Shown here piece after piece: positions 48,231 through 61,127 of a stretch of 64,000 bases of DNA. The DNA comes from Maylandia zebra (taxonomy: Eukaryota; Chordata; Actinopteri; Cichliformes; Cichlidae), in contig NC_135175.1 in the NCBI RefSeq assembly GCF_041146795.1, forward strand, positions 23,103,075-23,167,074, read 5' to 3'. The number at the start of each line of letters is the position of its first letter. The stretch's first letter is position 1. The translations under genes and the position numbers were made by a program. The notes below the pieces were generated by a model. That model was given only the letters and a program-made list of their open reading frames with translations, had not been told where the DNA came from and did no database searches.

Positions 48231-48247
48231 TAAAAAAAAAAAAAAAA
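48231..48247 (+). repeat. Poly-A tract
   Basis: A run of A of about 17 bases, after AAAGAAAACTT. Confidence 0.7.
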
Positions 48248-51200
48248 GGTCTGTTATCTCCAAGCCAAGATCCTACTGTTGACCTAAGATCAATTCAATA
48301 CTTCAAAAATGTTATTTTGGCTCAAAGCGACAGAAAAATTCACCAGATAAACAGCTTTTTATTATTCTGTTATTAAGGTTTAATGGAACCACTTAAAGAA
48401 ACATTTTGAAAAGTAACATTGGATCAAAACGGTGAAAACAATTTAGGCTTATTAACAAAAGCATCTGCAGTCAAATGAACTAATAATAAATATTAATAAG
48501 TGTTCAACGCAATCAGGATTTCAGCTGAAATAATTTCGTTTTAGTAATCATAATTTCAAGTGGAAACTATCTAAACCACCTGCATGCATAAGCTGAACTT
48601 AATATGGTTTAGCATGGCTCATTTTTAAAATTCATTTAATTATTTTTTTAACAAAATCTAACAGGTCTGACATTAATCTATAGGTTTGGTAATTCTGACC
48701 TGCCTCCTGGCCTCATAACACCTAAACAAATGCATAAATCCAAAGTCCCTTTTCCTCTCTCTATTTTAATGGCAACAAAGCACAGACCCAGCTTAATGTT
48801 ACTGACAGCCACTGCTGTGTTACATGGCATCAGAATACAGTGTGGCTTTACATAAGTGGAGGAAAACAAGTATTTAGTGGGTGGGTAAAGGTTAACTAAA
48901 TAGTTTCGTAAGACAAACTAGCAGTTCTACATCGTTTTATACAGTACATTTAAAATAAACGTTGCAATGGGTGGACTTTACTTTCCAGTGCAGTCATTAG
49001 CTAATACAACTTCATTAAAAAGATGCATCACTTATAAGAGCCTGACTGAAATCTAACACACACAAAAATACAACACTATATCGCTCTAATATAATTTAGC
49101 GTCAATAAGCATAACTTTTCTATACTATTCTATAATATACAAACAATATTTTATTACACTCATTACATTTTAGAGATTTATACACTCTGCTCAATAAAAT
49201 AAAAACGAACTGTGTTTAAATAAACGATTAAAAATAACTTCAATAAATACGAACAATGCGTAATAATCGTACAAATCAGAAATAAATTTGCTATCAAACC
49301 GTTAATGCCGCTAAAATTTTATTACAAAAAATATAAAAGGTTTAAGATGCACAACACGCTGGAAAAAAAACATTTTATTAATCGTGTAAATGTATTATGT
49401 TAATGCGCGTTTTTATTATCGCCGAATGCCTATAACTTTTCGACAATTTACAGAGCAAATAAAATTTAAAATCAAAAATCAAACAAACATTTATTGCTTC
49501 AGAATCTTCTCTCGAATGATCATTTACATGGCGTGACTTAGTGATCGTCATTTAAGTCTGATAGACTTCAATAAATAACAAATAACAAAATATGTGTATT
49601 GCACGTTTTAAAGCATGTATTCCATGTTAAACTTTTAATAGTACGTTATTAGAATATATTACGCTGGCGCTTAATTAATACTTTTGATTTAAATCTGAGG
49701 TGATGAGCATTTTCAGTAAATCATCTTAAACGTGGCATCAAAAACATTTGAAAGTCAATTTAAACATTTGAAAATGAAAAAAGAAAGCATTACGGCAATA
49801 AGAAAAAACACACTGCACTGAACAAAAATTAAAACCTTAAAAGACAAACTAAAATACTACTACCACTACGCTAAAAGTACGTTTCACATATACCCATAAA
49901 TCTCTTTGACTGGAAAGTTTTAGTTCATACAAGTTGTGCCGTTTTCTGTTAGGATTTATGCTGAGAGCTCAGATTTCCTTTTCTACGTGCTACATTACAG
50001 TTCTTCTCTTTTGCCAGTGCCTAAACCTAAGATGGACGTTGATGGCTTTGCGATATCGATGGCTAAGACCGGCTGAGGGTCACAGCTGTGCAGCTGTTAG
50101 AGCAGAAAAGGGAAATGGATCCATGTTTTGGCAGACTGCCAGGAGACATCTTAAATACAGAGAAAACCTTGATTTGAAAAGAAAAAAAAATGACACACCA
50201 TTGTCAAAGGAAACTGCGTCATTACGTAGCAAAAGCCTGGTGAGCTAAACATCCCACCATTTACAGGAGACAATGGCAGGTGCTGCTGCTGTACAGAGCA
50301 ATGCTTTGAAACAGGCTCAGATTTTAGTTTGTATGTGCACAGAAATAACCCACGAAAAGCCTGTTTTTCCCAGACATCATCATGATGCTAGACCTCGTGA
50401 CTGCACTTGTGGGTGGAGACAATCATCCAATAGAAAAACAGTATGAAGATTCAGAGCGCCTCTTGCATCAGCATTTTCCAGTCAACGCCTCAAGTATAAC
50501 TTATAAGATCCATATCTATGATTATATTATGAAGAGATCAAAAATGTGTGTTGGTAAAAAAATAAAATGAAAAAATAGTGAATGACAGCAGTGGATTTGA
50601 TTAGCCAAGTCTCACCATCATATCATGCAGAACTGGCATTGCAGGCAGGAGCTCAAGCTCTGGAAATGCTGGTGTGCAGCGGACTGATATTTCCCTCAGG
50701 CAATCGCATTCACTCACTGCAGCACCTTAAAGCATTCCTTGAATTGCTTTTCTCAACTTTAAACGTGCCCAAATGTGCTCTAATGAACAGGTCAACACAG
50801 ATCTTACCATTTGGGCGGGTATACTTCAGGGTCAAACATATGAAGGCATGACAGACTTCAAGAAACCAGGGCTCTCCTGTGAAAATGAAAGGAAAAAAAA
50901 GCATTACAGGACAACTGTGTGTCTTAGTCAACGCTCACATTCTTTTGCACCACACAGAACATAGCAGAAAACTGAAATGCCAAGGATTAAATTAAACACT
51001 TTGTTTTTTTCTTGTTTATCACAGCTTTCTTCAAACTATTCCAACTAAGTCTGCGGCTAAAAAGTCCCCACACATAAATGCCATATTGGCTAGACGGTAA
51101 GTGTGGCTGAAACAGTTTAAAAACAAATCGTAATTGTGCGGAAACACTTAAGCTGCAATCGTTATTCACTTTATGGTAGCTGACACAATTACAGATACAT

Positions 51201-51476
51201 AATTTAGGAATGATTTTATTTGAAGTTAGCTTTAAGCGGTGCATCGCTTTAATTTACAGTTTGATTGGAGGTAGTAGTGATTAAATAAATACTCATTTAA
51301 TTAATATTGTGGTCACAGTTACAAATAATAAGTAAGACATTTCACTAAAACTGCATTACAAAAAAAAAGAACAAAAAAAATCTGAAAATGAATCAGTAAC
51401 GTATTATTCTGTGTGGCATACACCCCCAAAATGGCTCGCTATTCTGTGCTATTGTGCTACTGTAGGTAAATCACAT

Positions 51477-51501
51477 ATTTATTTATTTATTTATTTATTT
51501 T
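51477..51501 (+). repeat. (ATTT)n microsatellite
   Basis: About six ATTT units. Confidence 0.85.
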
Positions 51502-53411
51502 AAAAGGTATCAAAAAGAAATATAAGACTGCTTTGCGCGCATTTCTTACCTTTCTAATTGCATTTCCAATCATTTTTTGTCAGACACTGGTTCAGGTTAG
51601 GGACAGGCCTGCAAAAATACTGCATGTTTTATATGTGGCTACATGATCAACAAGCTCACAAAAACACCTGAAAAGGATGAGACTAAAGAAGCCGTCAGAC
51701 ATCAGAAGAGTATGCACTAAGTAGGTGTTAATGAAGAGATCTGTCCAGGCTGGTCACTGATATGGCAAACAGATAAACATCACAGACTTAAGCAGTGGAA
51801 ATAACTCGTAATGTCAGAGGAAAGCTTGAAGCACTTTTACAAGTCAAAGTTAATACTGCCTGCCTCCCTCTCTTTAAAGAGGATTCTGTAAAGCATTACT
51901 ACCGCAGCTATAATTTTTCAATAGCGTAATACCACTGTTATAAATCAATATCCACTTCAGGTGAAGCAATGCATCTCCCAAAGACATTGTACACTTTTTT
52001 TTTCTTCTGTTATCGTGCATCCCACTTTACAGCACTACCTGTGGTATGAACACACTGGCTGTTAATACAAGACTCATTCAAGTCTAAAGCGACAAAAGCT
52101 TTAAAATAAAAAATTACAAATCATAAAAACTAAAGTATAATCTTACAGACTACATCGTTATTCCAAGTAATGCTTTCTCCTATGTTAGGTTACTTTTTAG
52201 TAAACTATTTGTCTAAGACTCGCTGGATTTTTTATGAACACAAAAATATAAACATTCACACTCTCAAATTTCATTTTCAACAACACTGGAACACGACTGC
52301 ATTTTGTACTGCGTATTCCTGTTGAGACCACAGCCTTCTGAAGGTGCTGGGCCAAATGCTCAGAAATGCTGAGTAGTTGCACGACAAATTTTGGAATACC
52401 CTGCAAGCCTTATGCAGTGATGAATCAGACAAAATGGCTACCAAGCGCCCCTATAAAAGACCGGCATGCAGCAGAAGAGAAAGAAGTGGGGAGGAAAGCT
52501 CTCAGATAGTCAAGAACTGCACAAAAACATTGCAACTTTCCATTTACTGGGTTGCACTGATCCAAGGATGCTAACTAGTAACAATCAATAATCGACCGAA
52601 GAAATAACTGAGCTGACGATTACAATAAATGTAGGTTTGAAAAAAAATCTGTGAAAAGAGCTGATATTCACTACCCCTTCTACCTTGTTGTCATTTATAA
52701 CAAGACGTGTGACCATTTTTGCCACCGTTTTCCTCCTTTACGTTGATTCATATATACGTCATGGGTTGCAACAATACTTTAGCAGCCATCTTGCCCTAAA
52801 AGAGCAGACACTGAAAGGAGGGAGGAATTCTCCCCAAGTCATATGACCGCACTGTCTGCAGACAACTGCAGTGAAGGAGGAAAAGTGTCTAGACTAGTCT
52901 GTGGCAGCAGCACATCAGGCACACAGCCACAGTGGCACACAGATTACTTTGATCGTGTTGTTAAAGCCTTACCAATATTTCTGTTTTCTGTAAAGTCTTG
53001 TGTTTTAGGATAAGAAACTGTTTGACAAAGACATCTTTCGGTGGTCAAACCAAATTCATCCAGGCTGGGCTACAAAAGATGTTTAAAAGCACACGTAGGG
53101 ATTTCAGTTTGGTGCAATACTGTAGCCATATTTATTACATTTATTAAAATATGTGTGCATTTTGAATATAGTATAGATTTCTAGATGTATTTTTTTTTAT
53201 CCACAGTAAGTGTTTTATTATACTTTGAAGCTACAAAAGGGAGAAGTTCAGGTCAAATTCTGAAAACTTTTAGAATTCAAATATTAAATATCATGTTTTG
53301 AGGAAAATTTTCAGTTAATTTACACAGCTAACAACATCCTGCATAACATCAACCCATACTATAAGTCAGTTCAAAAATCTCTATCTTAGCCTAATGCGCA
53401 CAGCAACCAAC

Positions 53412-53483
53412 CTTTCTGTGCTCTTGTAGGCTGCCTTCTGGATGGTGCACTCCTCTTGAACTCCAGGGCTGAAGGGTGATTCC
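53412..53483 (-). other. Possible internal exon, minus strand
   Basis: On the minus strand a strong acceptor (a long pyrimidine tract ending TGCTCTGCAG) precedes 72 bases that are open in all three frames and end at GAAAG|GTTGGT. When joined to the first-exon candidate ending at 54130, the ATG CAC AG there continues in phase into ESPFSPGVQEEC. Adding the next splice-bounded segment (52973-53069) soon meets a stop. I do not recognise the product. It may be an exon of a long non-coding RNA, an unknown small gene, or chance. Confidence 0.3.
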
Positions 53484-54037
53484 CTGCAGAGCACAAGCAA
53501 AGATAGGAAAAGAAGAAAAAGAATTCATACAGTGTTCATTTTCCACTACCCTGTAGTCACATATACGAATTTAGATTCCGTAAATGTGCGTCTACTTGCA
53601 AAAGAAATGCATTGTAACCAAAAATGTGGTCTTTTTTTTGTCAGTGTAGCTGAAAGGGTTAAACTGAGAATAGAAGAGTCCACCGAAGGCAGCATTTGCC
53701 TTCAGGTGTCTGCTGACTAACAGGTAGCTAAAGCGCGCATGGGGTTAATCAACAACCTCACGTCAGCAAAGGTGCATCACCTGCGTGTCTTCCTGAAGTA
53801 GTGAATGAGGTGAAGCCTCCATAACAAAAGAAGCTACTGCTAGTCGAATTTATACAAGTAAATAAAAATATCACAATATGCGTTATTTTATTATTTTTTA
53901 CAGTCTGCTACGTAAAACAAGCTGCCTTAGATTTTAAGGTCTGCAATTTAACTGTTTTCTGTTTTTTTTATTTTTTTATTTTTTAGTCAAAAACACATAG
54001 CTAACATTCACAAATAAACAGGTTAAAAATGAATTTA

Positions 54038-54069
54038 AAAAATAAATAAAAAATAAAATAAAATAAAAA
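54038..54069 (+). repeat. (AAATA)n-like A-rich repeat
   Basis: Imperfect AAATA/AATAA units. Confidence 0.7.
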
Positions 54070-54129
54070 CCAGCTGTGTAATGCTGCAGTACACTGGGCA
54101 ACTCTCACTCTGACGCTTGCCGTACCTAC

Positions 54130-54560
54130 CTGTGCATAAAGAGCTGTCTCCTGATAGACTGCAGAAGAAAAAACTTTCACAACGTTTATCTAGAAAAAAA
54201 ATCTACATTTTTGCCAGAGCGTGGCGACTGGTGGGCGAAGGCGCTCGAGGAGGAGAGCAAAGATCCCATTTTCCAACAGGCGGCTTCCTTGTAAATGAAC
54301 ACAGATATCTAAAAGTCCATTTTCAATTTTATCTATTTCAGACAGACTCCAGACAGTCTCCAAACGGTTACGTGCCTGGTCCTGCATGCGCGTGCACGCC
54401 GAATGGCGCGGGAAGCGGCGATAACAGATCGAGAGCGACAGCGCGAGCGGCCAATGGGCAAGACGAGTCGAATCTAGTGTCCAATAATAATGGGCCATAA
54501 GCGTAAGCCCCGCCCCTCCTCCTCCTCAGCCGTCTGTTGACAGTGCACTGAATAAAACAA
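54130..54560 (-). promoter_or_regulatory. CpG-rich promoter island with minus-strand first-exon donor
   Basis: A GC-rich block in AT-rich DNA. It contains CCCCGCCCCTCC (GC box, about 54508-54519), two CCAAT boxes (about 54451 and 54481), and CATGCGCGTGCACG (near 54384), close to the NRF1 palindrome. On the minus strand a good donor, TGCACAG|GTAGGT, ends the putative first exon at 54130. The plus strand also has an acceptor-like TCTATTTCAG at about 54341-54350, and both strands have long open frames here, as is common in CpG islands. Direction is judged from the donor; the gene is not recognised. Confidence 0.45.
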
Positions 54561-57500
54561 CAGTCTGAGTTAAGCAGTTCATTGCGCTGAGATGTGGGTC
54601 ACTGACTGCAGCCTATCCACGCTGGGAAAAAGGCACAGATGCATGGTGTTGTGTATTCAAGAAAAAGCATATAGTCTAAAACAGTTAACATTTTAGGGTT
54701 AAGACAGTTATATTCATTCATACCCTTTTTTAAAAATGTAGCATGTTCCTCAAGATGGATAGATAGATGTTTAAATACATATAAAGGCCAGACAGCTTTG
54801 ATAGATACGGTCTGCATAATGCTAGAGTTATTGATTTTATGCACAATGATGAAAAAGAAAGTTGTTGAATACATTAACCCTAATAGTTTCCATGTTGCCA
54901 AGGACTTTCCCCTTATTGAGAAAACTGAACCAATTTGAATCTCCAAATCAGCATCAGAAGGTCTCGGCTGATTTTTTTTTTTCTTTCTTTCAAAGTTTCA
55001 TTCACTCACAAAAATATTCCTACAGACCATTACAGCCCACCCCACCCCATCCCACAGCCTTAGCATCACTTTCTCCAGACAGCTGCTGATCCTTATGAAC
55101 TGACATCTAAAACTCATTGTCTGGCACAAAACAACTTCCAAGTTGGCATTTATATTCTGTCAAAGTCTACACAAGGCATACAGGCGAGTTTGTTGTAAAG
55201 AACCTCTGTCCTTTGGGTGGAGAATAACAAGTCTTGTCTCCTTCGGCTTTGCACCCTGTAATTTGCATTGTTATGGAAAACCGCTGGATTTGGACAGAGC
55301 ACAGAATCATTGAGGTCAGCATAATAGAGTGTGACAGGTCCCCTTTTCAAATCTATTTGGAAGTAAAATCAAAATTCCTGGGAAAGTAGATCCATGGAGC
55401 ATAGAAATATCTTATACAGCTTTGAAAACAGATGTTGTGAGTGAACATGTAATGAGGTGTGGAATATATGTATTGATATGGACTGCACCTGCAGAGGTTG
55501 GGAGGCTGAAACACCAGACCTTTATAATGTCAGAAAGCATGTTATGGGCTATAAAAGCACCTGCAATGGGTCTTGCCAGATACAATTTTGGTTCCAACTT
55601 GGAAACTATTATAAATATGGGCTTGTTAAATTTCAGCACAGTATTGGGTGTGTCTGCAAATTCGCAATGCTTTGGATAAACAGCTTTTCATATTAGTTTA
55701 AAAGAAAAAATAAAGGCAAAGTCCGCATTTTGTCTATCAGTAGCTGCAGTCTATTAGAATTCACCGACTATATTTCACTAACAAAGTCCCGTTACACTTT
55801 CTCAAATTAAAAATCTCACAGCATATCCCCTCCATCACCCTGGCTTTCAGATATTGACCTTGTGGTGCTACAAAATAGCTTCTTCCTCACTGCGGGACCC
55901 CATAATGAGCCAATACAATGAGGCTTCAGTTCACTGCTCACCTCTCTTTGGTGTCTCTCGGGGTCTTTGTTGACGTTTGTCAGCCCAAGAGGAATTTGGG
56001 GGTTAGAATTCTGCTGTAGTCTAACGGCCAGACTCAGACGAAACTTTGACTCCCAGACTTAAGCACAAAAGAGGGGGGAAAAATAGCGTTGAGATAAGCA
56101 GGCTGTGACCTTACAGGGAAGAAAAATCAAAGGAGTGAAATGAATAAAGATAAGGCCAGATTTTGAATTTCAGCCAAAGTGACCATTTGAAAAGGACAAG
56201 CATTTACATGACAGCTGTACTCTGTTACATTAAAACTGAAAACCAAGCACTTGTTTTTTTGTTTTTTAACTTTGACAGCTTTGCAGCAAATAACAGATCT
56301 GATGAGTCATGATACCTGCCTGCAGGGGAAAGTAAAGCTACAACTCATGTGAGTGAGAGAAGCTCTGCACATTCAGATGCCACCTCCAGATATCAAAACA
56401 TAAAATTTGACTGCAAAGCAGATCAGAGACCCCCACTGAAGAAATTCCAGAAACAATGACCATCTATGGACCCTGACTGATTTTTGTACAGTCGAATTTA
56501 CGGTTGTTATTAAAAAGTGGTAGACGGTGGGGTATACGTACAAAGAGGAAATGCAGAATTGGACCCCTCTACTACTTACAGTCTATAAACAAATGTAATA
56601 CTTAACAACCAGGGAGACACTGCATGCACTAGGACCATGTGGAAGAAGAGCATTCAAACTACCCCTCCCCATCCTTTCTCATTCATATCAACAGCCAAAC
56701 AACAGAAATGTCCAAACCCCAACACTAAATGTTAAAAAAGGGGGGGATATAAGCGATGCCTTCAATATATTGACTTAGCTAATGTTAAAAATATTCACAG
56801 TCAGGACATGCTGGAAGATGAATATCAATATGTGGCCATTTTATTAATTTAGCTAATTGTTAGCTAAATAGAAATTGTTAAGTTATGTATAATTGCCAAT
56901 ATGGATGTGAAGAATGCGCAAAGAATTTAGGCCATGTCATTGCTTTAATAGTACTTTTTTAAATAATATTTTTATCCATATGAACTACCTTCTCAATTAT
57001 AGTCTCTTAATATTGTAAGAAGGTACTTCTATTTCTAAATTTAGTCAATTTTAAACACATTTTTAGAAATTATGATATCTATAACAATTTTAACACTAAA
57101 TACTGTTTGGGGCAGGTGGTCCGTTGGTTGTGGAGGAACATTCAGCCCTACTTCAGGTCCTTGCATAGCTTTTAGGTGTATTTAGGGTGTGAATCCTGCT
57201 TCTCCATAAACATGCAAACTAGAGGCTGTCGCATGTTTGAAGAATGAGCCACTTCTCTTCGGTGAAAGTCAGTACAACTCAGTGCAACTCCAGAGAAAAG
57301 ATACACTCAGATTTAATTATTCCTACCATGTCTTACACACTTATGATACTGATACGCTAATCTCTAACTTAAGTGATCAGTAAATAGATTTCCTCTTTTC
57401 AACTCAGTCACTTTGAAATACTGTGTTTTAATCCAATCATCCATTTGGCCTTTTTGTTCCCCTTTTTGGTTCACAGACCACTATCAAGATAACCACAACA

Positions 57501-57614
57501 GTAGCCATTGCAGTTCTTTTTCTGACTAGAGTCTTGCATCCTTTGTTTATCAAATTCTGCAATTGGCATCATTTTTGTTTTAAAGCTTTCATTGAGCTTT
57601 TGGTCTTGCTGATA

Positions 57615-57642
57615 TTACTTTACTTTACTTACTTTACTTACT
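57615..57642 (+). repeat. (ACTTT)n / (ACTT)n repeat
   Basis: Several ACTTT and ACTTACTTT units in tandem. Confidence 0.75.
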
Positions 57643-58079
57643 CTCTTAATATCTGTTAGTCTGACAATATCTGACATATAATGATAGGTAATAATCAAGT
57701 TTCTTCTGTAAAATAGGGGGAAGTCATATTTATAACAAGCGAATAATGGCTACTTAAACAAGTCTTTGATGAGCAGATCAAATCAACCCAAGTGTCATCT
57801 AAATGCTTCAATAGAAGGGAAACAGTTCGAGGAACTCTGAGCTTTTGTTCTCATTCTTTGTTTGATCATTGGGATAGATACTGTGCAGAATCTTAAATAT
57901 CCGTTGCCATAAGTTGTTGAGTTTTTTATGTTTTTCAAATAGAATATGACAAATATGAATTCTATTGGCTGAACCATGAAACAATGTAAAGCTGCTTGCC
58001 TTTAAGTTTTCCTACATATAGACAGTTAATTTGATGAAGGTACTTTTGCTACCGACTGTAAAAGGATTTGTTTTAACTC

Positions 58080-58350
58080 ATAAGTAAGTAAAAGTAAGTA
58101 AAATGTATATAAATAGCACTTTTCACAGATAGAAATCACAAAGTGTTTTATAATAAAACCAGAAATAAATATAAGACAATAAAATGAAAAAATAAAACAA
58201 CAAATGAATTAAAAGCTTGTCTGTATAGAAATGTCTTCAGCTGCTTTTTAAAAGAATCACTGGAGCCTGTACAGCGTGAAGACCGTGGAAGAGAACCCCA
58301 CAAACTTCCACAGCTCATATCATGATCTTTTGCTTTGTTCTATTATAAAT
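58080..58350 (+). repeat. Dispersed teleost repeat, second copy
   Basis: It starts with AAAATGTATATAAATAGCAC and CACAAAGTGTTTTATAATAA, then has GTCTTCAGCTGCTTTTTAAAA (58229-58249, split here only by wording). That segment corresponds to GGTTTTCAACTGTTTTCTTT in the copy at 6.98-7.64 kb, in the same orientation. The copy breaks off after an AGAGAACCCCACAAACTTCC segment. The family is widespread in fish; I do not assign a formal name. Confidence 0.5.
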
Positions 58351-60414
58351 GTTTCACCGTATGTTTAAGCCATGGTTCTAGCTAACTTGATTTATGTAAT
58401 ATACATTTTCCTTATGAATTGAATTTCTGAAAAGTCTTGGTGACAAATATGCTGGGAAATACTTTACTTGTCTTCTTGACCTTGGTGCCCATGGATGATG
58501 TGCACGAACTTGTTGACATCAAGTTTTCTGTAGGCTGTACTATAGAGGACTTTGTCAGCATAGCAGCATTATAAATTATATTTAGCAAGCCAAAGTAAAA
58601 ATGTGGTGCTCAGAAGAGGAAGGAGAGAAGAGAGCAGGATGATAGACTTTGTATTTGAGCAGTGTTATCAATGTGTTGCTAAGATAAAGTTCTTTTTCTA
58701 AATGACTGAAACATTATTACCACCTACATGTGAAAATACATCTAGAAGCTGGTCGACTGGAAATGATTGTTGAATGTGGTCAATGGGCTTCTCTCCTTTG
58801 TTCCATGTTTATAGTAATACAGTTGTCTTCATGTCACTTTAACTAGTCGAGTTTATAGCACTAAACGAGCACTAAATGTGTCCATTCTCCGACTTCTGAG
58901 TGCAGCTTCTGTCCACAGTGCTGTTCAAAAGCTAGAATGATGTTGTTGATAGTATTGATTATTGAGAAATATAGAGAGAATGTGAGATGGTGTTTTTGCT
59001 CTGGTGGCAGTAAGGGCCCAAAAAATATCTGCCCCAGGCCCGTTACAGAGTTGTTACACCTGTGTTTAAACTAAAATACAACTGAAAACAAAGCTTAACA
59101 AAGGCCAAAGTTGACTCTTGGTTTCACATGGGACACAAACTCCAGGTGTCTCCCAGGAGAAAGTCTTGTGCTCTGCCCATTCATCCACCCTTACCTCCTC
59201 CCTATTCCAACACGTTTCACTTTTTATACTAGCTTACCATAGACTTCATAAAGTCTTCTGCCTTGAGGCTTTCTAGCAGACACCCTAAGGGCAAACTTCA
59301 CCCACTAGCATAAAGCTGACCAATGGAAAGAAGTTTCTCTTTGTTCTCTGTTCTAGTGTTAATGTATTTATGTGGCACTGAAACATATGGAATCCAATTA
59401 ACAACCAGAATATTTTGTATTATTCATGAGTTTCAAGTGTTCTAAGCCAGTTTGTGATCTCTTCTCTGTATTGAAAAAAAATCTCATGCCAAGACAATAA
59501 ATGCAACCTTTTGAATGCCTGAGGTTGTTTCCTTTCTAAAGATAACAAGTATTTCTTCTGTTCTTCATGATTTCATGTGTGCAAAATAGCATATTCAGCT
59601 GAGCAGGGGACTGAATTAGTTTCCTTTTCCAAGTTTCGGATTCAATCAGAAAAAAGACTCCTGATTTTTGTTGTTAGTCATTGTTTTTTCTTAGTGCAGA
59701 AGCTGTCTACTCTTCCTTTAGGGAGCAAAGTTATCAGAGAGTTGATTGAGACTTGGCAAAAGGATAAGGAAGTACCTAGCACCACTGTCCCTTTTAGGGA
59801 ACAGTCTCCACTAAAGCTTTGATATTGTGCAAGAGTACAGGTGTGTTTTTTATAGCAAAAAGGAAGATAAAAGTTTTGGTTTTAAAATGTATTTTTTGGA
59901 ATTAGAAAAATAAAACTGCAAAACTAGAATTTAAAAAAGGCTTTATTTATAACAGGATTACCACTGGTGTAAGTGTTATAAAAACCTCATCAGCCTTGCC
60001 GAAATAATGCATGACAAAAACCATTATGTTTCTATAACATTATCCTTCCATTAGTGCAAGTAGTTCCCCAACACAGGTGGAAATCCTAATTTTTCATACC
60101 TTGGAAAAACATTACAAGGAGAGGTTTGAGGGCAGGATTAATCCAGCTAAAGCATGTTCATTCTTAAATGATTATTAAAAATTGAATGAGTACCATGAAT
60201 GTTTAAAGCTGTGGGGGAAAGAAGCAGAAAACATTTAAAGAACAGAGAGCGCATAGGAACTTAAAATGTGCATCTCTTTTTCCTCTGTGGATGATGCTTA
60301 ACTACAAAAAGGAGAATAGATTAAAGGTATTGCAGTGCAATGTACCCTTCATTTTATACTTTTCAATAAAGTTTTGTATAGTACTGAATTTTGTAAATGA
60401 GCTGGTACTTATGT

Positions 60415-60660
60415 AGTGCAGAACTCTATTTGAGCATTTAAAGTGCTTTCTTACTGCAGTTCCTTATTCATCCAATCAAACACATACACAATTTTTTTTC
60501 TATGCCTAATGACTTTTAAGAATTCACACGCTCACGCTCGGGGGAAACTGCGGGTTCAGTATCCCCAGTAAATCATGCATACTAAAAGTGCTGGGAATCA
60601 AACCACCAGCCTGATGGTAGACCCGCTCTACCTCCAGAGCCACAGCTGCCCTAACCTGAA
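60415..60660 (-). repeat. Dispersed teleost repeat with ACCCGCTCTACCTCC end
   Basis: The right half reads AATCAAACCACCAGCCTGAT then GTAGACCCGCTCTACCTCC and GAGCCACAGCTGCC. This is the recognisable end of a short repeat very common in fish genomes (its minus strand starts GGCAGCTGTGGCTC). The left half (AAAGTGCTTTCTTACTGCAG near 60441, GGGTTCAGTATCCCCAG near 60552) also agrees. It has a tRNA-like look but is not an intact tRNA. Confidence 0.6.
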
Positions 60661-60849
60661 AAAAGGCTGAAAAGGTCACTTTGAATTTATAGGTAATACA
60701 CTTACTTACCAATATGCCACATAATATTCAGATTTATTATTGTGTTAATGATGTATGCTTTTTGTAGAACTAATACGAAGTCAACTTCATACCTTATCCA
60801 GATGTAAAGTAAATATCCCTCCCTCATCTTGCATGTAGCCTAGTAGTAG

Positions 60850-61127
60850 AGGGCGAACATATGTCTACGGAGAGAGCTCGATTTCCTGCAGCAAACCGAT
60901 CCAGGGAGCTGGACTTTCCCCACCCACAATGCATCATCGCTGCAAACCCATCTCTAGCATGCTTGTATCCTGGTCGTGATCTGAAGTCATTGCCGCATAG
61001 AAGCTCTTGCCAGTCTCATATTTTAAACCATGAAAATGGTGAAGTACTGAAGATTAAATGCACTCTGCAGTACAGTAATCACACTTTAAGCGGGACGGGC
61101 CTTGCATCATGTCATCCAACGACCAGG
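60850..61127 (+). other. Probable first exon of a plus-strand gene, rbm33 candidate by synteny
   Basis: A CpG-containing stretch in AT-rich DNA ends at a strong donor CCAGG|GTGAGT. The last ATG before it (61109) gives MSSNDQ plus one base, in phase with nothing further in the window. CCCACAATGCATCAT at 60924-60938 is close to the ZNF143/STAF motif of housekeeping promoters. An open frame from 60861 also runs through the donor, but its sequence has no recognisable domain. In vertebrates the next plus-strand gene after EN2/CNPY1 is RBM33, hence the suggestion. The short coding part is not enough to recognise the protein. Confidence 0.35.

Larger units (their letters stand above)
34490..54100. 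other. Gene desert downstream of en2; no recognised protein-coding gene
   Basis: I looked on the minus strand for canopy-1, expected here from vertebrate gene order (for example the CxACRALVDE, EEYEDE and DKLCS motifs), and found none. The region has microsatellites, AT-rich filler and several balanced blocks that look regulatory (42.33-42.83, 44.05-44.17 and 46.23-46.90 kb). It also has several short open segments with good splice borders on the minus strand (see findings). Confidence 0.5.
54560..60400. other. Intergenic region, no gene seen
   Basis: No coding exon was recognised. Balanced blocks at 55.85-56.04 and 56.08-56.46 kb look possibly regulatory. A fish repeat lies at 58.08-58.35 kb. 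A stretch at about 59.10-59.33 kb has the text style of another dispersed repeat, but I cannot name it. Confidence 0.45.

Noticed and set aside
54117..54500. 127-codon plus-strand and 102-codon minus-strand open frames in the CpG island
   Set aside because: Both strands are open because stop codons are rare in GC-rich DNA. Neither translation has a domain, so I describe the region only as a promoter island.
60540..60650. tRNA-like text with a GGTTTGATTCCC-type arm on the minus strand
   Set aside because: It lacks a full cloverleaf and anticodon arm and agrees with the end of a common fish repeat.
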